Source of the DNA: an uncultured Oscillospiraceae bacterium
GTDB lineage: Bacteria > Bacillota > Clostridia > Oscillospirales > Ruminococcaceae
Reading direction: 5' to 3'
Length of the DNA stretch: 23,305 bases
Assembly (NCBI GenBank): GCA_934513685.1
Contig: CAKSWY010000034.1
Span: 1-23,305 of the forward strand
The number at the start of each line of letters is the position of its first letter. Within the stretch, counting starts at the first letter, position 1. Positions 1 to 6,369 of the stretch are shown piece after piece. Below the pieces are notes generated by a model. The model was not told where the DNA came from and did not search any database. It worked only from the letters and a program-made list of their open reading frames with translations. The position numbers were made by a program, and so were the translations under genes.

Positions 1-384
1 GCCAACAGCTTGGAACTGCGGGTGCCCTTCCTGGATAAGGAAGTGTTTGAGCTGGCCCGCCACATTCCCGCCCAGTACCGGGCCAACGGCGAAAACACCA
101 AGATTGCCATGCGCGGCGCGGCCCTGCGCAGCATTCCCGAAGCTGTGGCCGAGAAAAAGAAGCTGGGCTTCCCGGTGCCGGTTCGCGCCTGGCTGCGGGA
201 CGAGAAATACGCCTCCACCGTGCGCGCTGCCTTTGAGAGCGATGCGGCCAGGGAGTTCTTCAACGTAAAAGAGCTGGAGCGTATGCTGGACCAGCACATG
301 AGCGGCAAGCGGGACAACTGGCGGCAGATCTGGTGCGTATTTATTTTCCTGGTGTGGTACAACGAGTATTTTGTGAAGCGGTAA
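1..384 (+). CDS. asnB: Asparagine synthetase (glutamine-hydrolysing), C-terminal fragment
   Basis: The reading frame is open from base 1 to the TAA at 382-384, so the gene begins outside the window and only about 127 C-terminal residues are present. The visible part begins with NSLELRVPFLDKEV, the conserved segment of the AsnB synthetase domain that precedes its last helices, and continues with KLGFPVPVRAWL, also typical of the family. The enzyme makes asparagine from aspartate with ATP and glutamine in the cytoplasm. The N-terminal glutaminase domain and the ATP-binding SGGxDS loop lie upstream and cannot be checked. Some AsnB-like proteins modify peptidoglycan precursors or secondary metabolites by amidation, and the following Mur ligase gene makes that worth remembering, but nothing in this fragment distinguishes the roles. 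The TTG at position 10 is internal, not a start. Confidence 0.9.
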   Translation, partial: ANSLELRVPFLDKEVFELARHIPAQYRANGENTKIAMRGAALRSIPEAVAEKKKLGFPVPVRAWLRDEKYASTVRAAFESDAAREFFNVKELERMLDQHMSGKRDNWRQIWCVFIFLVWYNEYFVKR

Positions 385-478
385 GCCGCATAAGATGACA
401 AAGCCGGGCGAGGCGTGCGGGCGGTCTGCCGCAGGCGCCTTGCGGGCATGGAACTAGCAAGAGAGGAGCGTTCTCCCT

Positions 479-1957
479 ATGAAACTGGCACAGCTGGCTG
501 AAGGCCTAAACTACACCCTGGTGCAGGGCAGCCTGGAGGAAGAGATCACCAACGTGCGCTACGACACGCGCGCCATCACCGGCGGTGAGGTGTTTGTGTG
601 CATCTGCGGCTACAGCCGCGACAGCCACGATATGGCCGCCCAGGCGGTGGCGCAGGGGGCAAAGGCCCTGCTGATCCAGCACGATCTGGAGACCCTGCCC
701 GAAGGGGTGGCGGTGCTGAAGGTGGAGGACACCAAGCTGGGCCTGGCCCTGATGAGCGCGAACTTTTTCGGCCACCCCGCCGAGAAGATGACCATGATCG
801 GCGTGACTGGCACCAAGGGCAAAACCACCACGGCGCACATGATCCGCTCGGTGCTGCTGGCGGCGGGCCGCAAAGTGGGCATGGTGGGAACCACCGGCGT
901 GGAATACCCGGGCTTTTTTGCCGAGCTGCCCAACACCACTCCGCAGAGCTACGAACTGCAGAAGTATTTTCGGGATATGGTGGATGCAGGCTGTGACACG
1001 CTGGTGATGGAGGTTTCCAGCCAGGGGCTGATGAACCAGCGCGTGGCGGGCATTCATTACCAGATCGGCGTGTTTACCAACCTGTATCTGGACCACGTGG
1101 GCGGCCCCGGCGAGCACAAGACCTTTGAGGAGTACCGCGCCTGGAAGGGCGAACTGTTCAAGCGGTGCGACGTGGGTGTGGTGAATGTGGATGACCCCAA
1201 CACCGAGGCCCTGCTGGAGGGCCACACCTGCCGTCTGGTCACCTACGGCATGCACAAGCCCGCCGATTTCCAGGCGGACGACCTGCAGCTGGCGCGGGCC
1301 GAGAACTTTCTGGGCATCTGCTTCCATGTAAAAGGCCAGGAGCAGATGGACGTAAAGGTGAACATGCCCGGCGAATTCAGCGTTTACAACAGCCTGGCCG
1401 CCATTGCCGTGGGCCGGGTGCTGGGCCTGCCCCATCAGGCCATTCACGATGGGCTGATGAACATCTCGGTGAAGGGCCGGGTGGAGATGGTGCCCATCAG
1501 CAAGCATTTCACCATCCTCATTGATTTTGCCCACAACGAGTCCGGCACCGAGAGCCTGCTCACCAGCCTGCGGGCCTATCACCCCAAGCGCATCGTGTGC
1601 CTGTTCGGCTGCGGCGGCGACCGCTCGAAGCTGCGGCGGTATGGCATGGGCGAGGTGGCCAGCAAACTGGCCGATTTCCTCATCCTCACCGAGGACAACA
1701 ACCGCTTTGAAAAGGTGGAGGACATCATTGCCGACATTCACAAGGGCATTGCCAAGGGCAACCCGGATGTGCCCTATGTGGAGATCCCGGATCGGGAGGA
1801 AGCCATTCACTACGCCATTGACCATGCCCAGGAGGGTGATCTGATTTGCGTCATCGGCAAGGGCCATGAGACCTATCGGGATCGGATGGGCGTAAAAACC
1901 CCCTTCCTGGAGCGGGAGATCATTGAGAACTACGCCAAGAAGATCGGTCTGGAATAA
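479..1957 (+). CDS. MurE-type Mur ligase (UDP-N-acetylmuramoyl-tripeptide synthetase family), variant DNNR motif
   Basis: This 492-residue cytoplasmic ligase has the three-domain Mur layout. The ATP loop GVTGTKGKTTT lies near residues 107-117, the lysine expected to be carbamylated is K223 in the WKGELF segment, and the C-terminal signature GKGHET starts at G460. MurE adds the third amino acid (meso-diaminopimelate in most Gram-negatives and many clostridia, lysine in others) to UDP-MurNAc-Ala-Glu. The motif that reads the incoming amino acid, DNPR in DAP enzymes, is DNNR here (D406-R409), and the usual DYAHTPD is DFAHNES. As I recall, clostridia carry a MurE-like subgroup with DNSR-like motifs, often beside a normal MurE, so this may be a paralogue with a different substrate. 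The start ATG follows a GAGAGGAG ribosome site by about ten bases. The gene lies 94 bases after asnB. Confidence 0.85.
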   Translation: MKLAQLAEGLNYTLVQGSLEEEITNVRYDTRAITGGEVFVCICGYSRDSHDMAAQAVAQGAKALLIQHDLETLPEGVAVLKVEDTKLGLALMSANFFGHPAEKMTMIGVTGTKGKTTTAHMIRSVLLAAGRKVGMVGTTGVEYPGFFAELPNTTPQSYELQKYFRDMVDAGCDTLVMEVSSQGLMNQRVAGIHYQIGVFTNLYLDHVGGPGEHKTFEEYRAWKGELFKRCDVGVVNVDDPNTEALLEGHTCRLVTYGMHKPADFQADDLQLARAENFLGICFHVKGQEQMDVKVNMPGEFSVYNSLAAIAVGRVLGLPHQAIHDGLMNISVKGRVEMVPISKHFTILIDFAHNESGTESLLTSLRAYHPKRIVCLFGCGGDRSKLRRYGMGEVASKLADFLILTEDNNRFEKVEDIIADIHKGIAKGNPDVPYVEIPDREEAIHYAIDHAQEGDLICVIGKGHETYRDRMGVKTPFLEREIIENYAKKIGLE

Positions 1958-2093
1958 CGTGCGGGGGCTTCCCGGCGCGCTGTTCGGGGGCGGGCAGTCC
2001 ACCGAAAAAGCCGAGACGCGGCAGTGAGTGGACGAAGCATCGCTTTTCACAAAAACGGTGCAGAGAAGAGCCAGTAAGAAAAGAGAAACAGCC

Positions 2094-2157
2094 GGGCGCT
2101 TTCAGCGGGTGCGGCGGCCTTCGGGCCGGGCACGGCGCATAAGCGCCCTGACTTTTT
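2094..2157 (+). terminator. Terminator-like compound hairpin between the Mur ligase gene and hscC
   Basis: An outer stem GGGCGCTT (2094-2101) pairs with AAGCGCCC (2141-2148). Inside it is a second stem, CGGCC-TTCG-GGCCG (2115-2128), closed by a very stable UUCG-type tetraloop. Four bases after the outer stem there is a TTTTT run (2153-2157). This would end the upstream transcript. The hscC ribosome site starts only ten bases later, so no promoter fits between them. The inner loop region is large, so termination efficiency is uncertain. Confidence 0.55.
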
Positions 2158-2185
2158 CCGGCGCAGAAAAGGAGGTGCACGAATA

Positions 2186-3946
2186 ATGGCCGTGATTGGC
2201 ATTGACCTGGGAACGACCAACAGCCTGGCCGCCGTGTGGCAGCAGAACCGAAGCCGATTGATTCCCAATGCACTGGGGGACGTGTTGACCCCAAGCGCCG
2301 TGAGCATCGATGAGGATGGTACGGTTCTGGTGGGCGAGGCGGCGCGCCAACGGCTGGTGAGCCACCCGGAACGCAGTGCGGCTGCCTTCAAGCGGGCGAT
2401 GGGAACGGACCGGACCTATTCGCTGGCAGGCCGCACCTTTACCCCGGAGGAGCTGAGCGCCCTGGTGCTGCGCCAGCTGAAGCAGGACGCCGAGGCGTTT
2501 CTGGGCGAACCGGTGGAAGAGGCCGTGATCAGCGTGCCGGCGTATTTTAACGACCGGCAGCGTGCAGCCACCAAGCGGGCGGGGCAGCTGGCCGGCCTCC
2601 GGGTGGAGCGGCTGGTGAACGAGCCCAGCGCGGCGGCCCTTTCCTGCTACAAGCCGGAGGAGGGCGAAGCCAGCTTTCTAGTGTTTGACTTTGGCGGCGG
2701 CACACTGGATGTTTCCGTGGTGGAATGCTTTGACAACGTGGTGAACATTCTGGCGGTGAGCGGCGACAATGCCCTGGGCGGAAATGACTTTGACGAGGTG
2801 ATCGCCCATCTTTTCTGCGTGGAAAACGGCCTGGATTACCGCGGGCTGGACCGGGCGGCCAAGGCCATTCTGCTGGAGCAGGCAGAGAAGTGCAAGCAGG
2901 CCCTCACCGAAAACCCGATGGCTGTTATGATCGTGGACAGCCCGGGGGTGAAAGGGGCGCTGACCCTCACCGGCAAAAAGCTGGTGGAGCACGGCCAGAA
3001 GCTGCTGGAGCGGATGCGCACCCCCGTGGCCCGCGCCTTGCGGGACAGCGGCCTTGGCCGGGGCGAGCTTGCCGGGGTGATCCCGGTGGGCGGAAGCTGC
3101 AAAATGCCGCTGGTGCGCCAGTATCTGACTCATCTTCTGGGCCAGCGGCCCAAGCAGAACGCTCAGCCGGACACGGTGGTGGCCCTGGGTGCAGGAATGT
3201 ACGCGGCCATGAAGGCCCGGGAGGCAAACCTGCGGGATATGATCCTGACGGACATCTGCCCCTTTACCCTGGGCACCAACATCATCAACCGGGCCGACCC
3301 GGCGCGGGACCTGATGGCCCCCATCATCAAGCGCAACAGCGCCCTGCCCGTCAGCCGGGTGCAGCGTTTCTGCACGGTGAGCGAAGGGCAGGATCTGGTG
3401 GAGATCGAGGTCTACCAGGGTGAAGGAATGCACTGCGATGAGAACCTGAAGCTCGGCAAGCTGTCGGTTCCGGTGCCGGCGGCCAAAGCCGGGCAGGAAA
3501 GCGTGGATGTGCGGTTTACTTACGACATCAATGGAATTCTGGAGGTGGAGGTGCGCAGCGTCTCCACGAAAGAAACGGCCAGCGCACTGCTTTTGGGGCA
3601 GGGAAGCGGAATGACCGAGGAGCAGGCGCGCCAGCGGATGCAGGAGCTTGCCGATTTGAAGATTCCGCCCAGAGAGCGGGCGGCCAACCGGCTGCTGCTG
3701 GCCCGCGCCCAGCGCCTGTTTGCCGAAACCACCGGCCCCCGGCACAACGCGGCGGCCCGGGTGCTGCTGGCGTTGGACAAGGCCATTGCGCAGCAGACTC
3801 CGGAGATGGAAATGGCCCGGCTTCGGCGGAAGATCGGCAGCCTGCTGGACGATCTGGAGCGGGCCGGAGAGGAAGAGCTGAGCGGTTTCTTCGCGGACGA
3901 ACCGGAGGAGGACCTGCCGGAAGGCTGGGATGGTGAGGAGGATTGA
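2186..3946 (+). CDS. hscC: HscC-like Hsp70 chaperone
   Basis: The 586-residue protein is a cytoplasmic Hsp70 ATPase. It opens with GIDLGTTNS (first phosphate loop), has DFGGGTLDVS near residues 167-176 (second phosphate loop) and PVGGSCKMPLVR near residue 300 (adenosine site). A short substrate-binding region with DICPFTLGTNI follows, and the helical lid is reduced. Stretches such as FTPEELSALVLRQLKQDAE and the total length (E. coli HscC is about 556 residues, DnaK about 638) fit HscC better than DnaK. HscC proteins act with dedicated membrane J-proteins rather than with DnaJ. The ATG lies ten bases after a strong AAAAGGAGGT site at 2167-2176. The next gene, a membrane J-domain protein, starts two bases after the stop, which supports a chaperone pair. 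No GrpE gene is near. Confidence 0.88.
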   Translation: MAVIGIDLGTTNSLAAVWQQNRSRLIPNALGDVLTPSAVSIDEDGTVLVGEAARQRLVSHPERSAAAFKRAMGTDRTYSLAGRTFTPEELSALVLRQLKQDAEAFLGEPVEEAVISVPAYFNDRQRAATKRAGQLAGLRVERLVNEPSAAALSCYKPEEGEASFLVFDFGGGTLDVSVVECFDNVVNILAVSGDNALGGNDFDEVIAHLFCVENGLDYRGLDRAAKAILLEQAEKCKQALTENPMAVMIVDSPGVKGALTLTGKKLVEHGQKLLERMRTPVARALRDSGLGRGELAGVIPVGGSCKMPLVRQYLTHLLGQRPKQNAQPDTVVALGAGMYAAMKAREANLRDMILTDICPFTLGTNIINRADPARDLMAPIIKRNSALPVSRVQRFCTVSEGQDLVEIEVYQGEGMHCDENLKLGKLSVPVPAAKAGQESVDVRFTYDINGILEVEVRSVSTKETASALLLGQGSGMTEEQARQRMQELADLKIPPRERAANRLLLARAQRLFAETTGPRHNAAARVLLALDKAIAQQTPEMEMARLRRKIGSLLDDLERAGEEELSGFFADEPEEDLPEGWDGEED

Positions 3947-3948
3947 CC

Positions 3949-4758
3949 ATGAACTGCTGGAACATTCTTGGCATTCCGCCCCAGACGGATCTGGCGGCCA
4001 TTCGGGCGGCGTATGCCGAAAAGACCCGGGCCTGCCACCCGGAAGAGGCGCCCGAAGAATTTGAAACCCTGCACGAAGCGTACCGCGCAGCCATGGCGCA
4101 GGCCCGCCAATGGCGCAGCCGGCCTGCGGAAGCCGAACCGGCCGCACCGGAACCGGATTTACCCGCGCCCGCGGAAGAGCAGAGTTCTGCGCCGGAAACG
4201 GAGGAGGACCTGTTTGCGGGCACGGAATTTGCGCACGATGCCATCCGGCCGGAGGAGCTGCGGCACCTGGAAGAGGAGCCCACCCCGGAAGGCCTGGCAA
4301 AGGACAGCGCGGAGGCCCTGGCCCGCAGCCGGTTGGGCAACAGTGAGAGCCTGGTGTACAGCCTGCTGAAGGAAAACCAGATGCCGGACCCGCAGACACT
4401 TCTGCCGGGCGACCAACTGTATTGGGTGGCCCGGGCACAGGATGCCTGCGCGGCGCGCGAAGCACAGGCAGGGCAGAATGCGGAGCCGAGCCCGGAAAGC
4501 GACCCCCAGAAGGATTGTACGGAAAAGCAGGAGGCACTGTTGAAACGAATTTGGATCGGCAGCTTGATCGTCGGGCTGCTGGTGGGGATTGTCTGCAGCC
4601 AACTGCCCGGGGGGCTGCGGTGGGCAGTACTTACGATGCTCGTGCTGTTCTTTGCGTACCGGGCGCAACGGGCTGTGGTGGCGGCGCTGTACGACCAGAT
4701 CGAATCGGACCAAACGTATCCGATGCCCGAAGAAGAGACGGACGAGGAACAAGAATGA
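3949..4758 (+). CDS. Membrane-anchored J-domain-like protein with HPE motif
   Basis: This is a 269-residue protein. Residues 1-50 form a J-domain-like module (WNILGIPPQTDLAAIRAAY), in which the catalytic His-Pro-Asp is His30-Pro31-Glu32. A long proline- and acid-rich linker follows, then two C-terminal hydrophobic spans around residues 199-215 and 221-237, and an acidic tail rich in Glu. J-proteins stimulate Hsp70 ATPase through HPD. The HPE form occurs in a clostridial membrane family, and whether it still stimulates Hsp70 is unclear. The gene is two bases after hscC and its stop overlaps the next start (ATGA at 4755-4758), so the three genes are probably co-translated. I chose the ATG at 3949; the TTG at 3943 overlaps the hscC stop and is a poorer start. 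The arrangement recalls E. coli HscC with its membrane J-partners DjlB/DjlC. Confidence 0.75.
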   Translation: MNCWNILGIPPQTDLAAIRAAYAEKTRACHPEEAPEEFETLHEAYRAAMAQARQWRSRPAEAEPAAPEPDLPAPAEEQSSAPETEEDLFAGTEFAHDAIRPEELRHLEEEPTPEGLAKDSAEALARSRLGNSESLVYSLLKENQMPDPQTLLPGDQLYWVARAQDACAAREAQAGQNAEPSPESDPQKDCTEKQEALLKRIWIGSLIVGLLVGIVCSQLPGGLRWAVLTMLVLFFAYRAQRAVVAALYDQIESDQTYPMPEEETDEEQE

Positions 4759-5960
4759 AGGATGAAACGAACGGAACGGGCCTGCGCCTGCTGAACGGCC
4801 CGGCCGCAGACCGCTGGGCGGTGAACTGCTTTTTAGGCGGTGCAATGCTCTATTTTGTCTGCGCCCTGTACAGCCACACATTGCTGCCGCAGCAAAACGC
4901 GTTTCAGGCCCCGGTGCAGCTTCTGTACCTGTGCGCCGTGGCGCTGCTGGTGGGCAAGATCCTGCTGTTTACCCGCTACACCCGGCCGCAGTTGGCGGCG
5001 GTGGTGCTGATCGTCGGGGTATGGCTGGCCAGCCAATGGGGGCACTTTGCCTTCAGCGAGGAGCCGCTGGCGGTTTTGGTGCTGCTGGCGGCCAAGGATG
5101 CCCCGCTGCACCGGGTGGTGCGGCCCTATCTGGCCATCACCGCGGTAGGGCTGGCCATTACGGCGGGGCTGGCCGTGGCCGGGGTTCTGCCGATGACCAT
5201 TGCCGGAGTGGACCGGGAGGGTGTTCTGCGCCCGGCGTTCGGTTTTTACCACCCGAACACGCTGGCGGCCACCGTGCTGGGGCTGTTTGCCGCTTGGCTG
5301 TTGCTTCGGTTTGAGCGCCTTGGCTGGGCCGATTGGGCGGGTCTTCTGGCGGCGGCAGCGTTTGTGTACAAGGTGCCTAATTCCCGCATGGCGGCGCTGG
5401 CCATGCTGGCCATGCTGGCCGCGGCGACCCTGCTGAAATTCTGGAACCGGGTGCTGGAGTACCCGGCGGCCCGGCTTCTGTGCTGCCTGGCCCCGCTGCT
5501 GACGGCGCTGGCCAGCCTTGCGGCGGGAACCCTATACCGGCAGGAAACTCCCTTGTGGGACAAGCTGAACGCCCTCAGCTCGGACCGACTGCGGCTGTTC
5601 CATCTGGCGGGGCAGAGCTATGGCATTACCCTGCTTGGAAAACCCCTGAATGACCCGGAAATTTATGCGCTGGACAATCTGTTTTTGCGGGTGCTGTACG
5701 GCTACGGCGTGGTGCTGGCGTTGGTGGTGGTGGGGCTGCTCACCCTGCTGATGCTGCGCTGTGTGCGCCTGCGCGCAAAGCCGGAAACGGCGGTGCTGTT
5801 GGGAATGACCCTGTATGCGGCCTGCGAAGGGGCGGCAGCCAGCCCAAGCTACAATCTGGCCCTGCTGCTGGTGATCGGCTGCCTGTGCGGTGTGCCGGAT
5901 GGGCAGTTCGCCCTGCTGAGCCGCCCGGCCGCGGACGCACCGGGGGATGCTGGCGCATAA
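4755..5960 (+). CDS. Polytopic membrane protein, O-antigen ligase / Wzy polysaccharide polymerase-like
   Basis: The protein has 401 residues and about ten hydrophobic spans. The ATG at 4755 overlaps the preceding stop, which is why I prefer it to upstream in-frame starts inside the J-protein gene. The segments FGFYHPNTLAA, NSRMAALAM and the later block SDRLRLFHLAGQSYG...DNLFLRVLYGYGV resemble the HPN, NSR and periplasmic-loop pattern of Gram-positive Wzy-like polymerases and O-antigen ligases. These use lipid-linked sugars on the outer face of the membrane. No other capsule genes adjoin it; instead it sits in an operon with an Hsp70 and a J-protein, so its substrate cannot be inferred. It is shorter than many polymerases in this superfamily and similarity is weak at the ends. 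A terminator follows at 6008. Confidence 0.6.
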   Translation: MKDETNGTGLRLLNGPAADRWAVNCFLGGAMLYFVCALYSHTLLPQQNAFQAPVQLLYLCAVALLVGKILLFTRYTRPQLAAVVLIVGVWLASQWGHFAFSEEPLAVLVLLAAKDAPLHRVVRPYLAITAVGLAITAGLAVAGVLPMTIAGVDREGVLRPAFGFYHPNTLAATVLGLFAAWLLLRFERLGWADWAGLLAAAAFVYKVPNSRMAALAMLAMLAAATLLKFWNRVLEYPAARLLCCLAPLLTALASLAAGTLYRQETPLWDKLNALSSDRLRLFHLAGQSYGITLLGKPLNDPEIYALDNLFLRVLYGYGVVLALVVVGLLTLLMLRCVRLRAKPETAVLLGMTLYAACEGAAASPSYNLALLLVIGCLCGVPDGQFALLSRPAADAPGDAGA

Positions 5961-6007
5961 ACCGGGACGGAGAGTTTGCTTGCTTCGTGCAATGCGTACA
6001 AATTGGA

Positions 6008-6056
6008 AACGCTCCTGCATTTCATGCGGTTTTGCATGGAATGCAGGGGCGTTTTT
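6008..6056 (+). terminator. Intrinsic terminator after the hscC operon
   Basis: A 20-base stem (6008-6027 with 6034-6053, two G-U pairs) has a 6-base loop and ends in a TTTTT run at 6052-6056. It lies 47 bases after the stop of the polymerase-like gene. Confidence 0.85.
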
Positions 6057-6071
6057 GGTTTGCGGTGCAGC

Positions 6072-6294
6072 AAAAGCCTTCCCCTTGAGGGGAAGGTGGC
6101 CCGGAGGGCCGGATGAGGTGGGGCGCCCGTCATTGCTACAACCTAATTGCGAAGAAAAAAGACAAACGGCCGCCTCGTTCATCACTGCCGTGGCGTTATG
6201 GCGGCGAGGAGATGCCATCTCATCCGTTGGCTTGCACCGACAGCTTCCCCTCGCGGAGAAGCTAGGGCTGCGGCAAAAGTCGGCTTTTCAGCCC
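6072..6294. repeat. Intergenic inverted repeat element, copy 1
   Basis: A forward half (6073-6121) starts with AAAGCCTTCCCC, contains the near-palindrome CCTTCCCCTTGAGGGGAAGG and ends with GGATGAGGTGG. A diverged reverse half (6211-6263) reads CCATCTCATCCG and then CAGCTTCCCCTCGCGGAGAAGCT. The halves point towards each other around an 89-base centre. An additional hairpin (AAAAG-TCGG-CTTTT inside GGGCTG/CAGCCC, 6265-6294) adjoins the right end. The forward half matches the second copy at 23054-23106. No transposase is present, so it is a non-autonomous or REP-like element. The remaining spacer to 6369 shows no convincing promoter. Confidence 0.7.
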
Positions 6295-6369
6295 GCGTGC
6301 ATGAAACAACTGCCCCCGACATACCCATAAAGCAGACGGGGCCGCCGGGCCCTTTTAAGGGGGCGCGCA

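Noticed and set aside
506..2050. Long minus-strand open frame opposite the Mur ligase gene
   Set aside because: It is a GC-rich shadow of a well-matched Mur ligase on the other strand; its product is rich in His, Gln and Ala and shows no family motif.
2678..4537. 619-residue minus-strand open frame opposite hscC and the J-protein gene
   Set aside because: It spans two real genes and their junction and has low-complexity Pro/Arg/His composition typical of shadow frames.
5947..6330. Open frame across the spacer after the polymerase-like gene
   Set aside because: It crosses the terminator hairpin and the inverted repeat and has no ribosome site.
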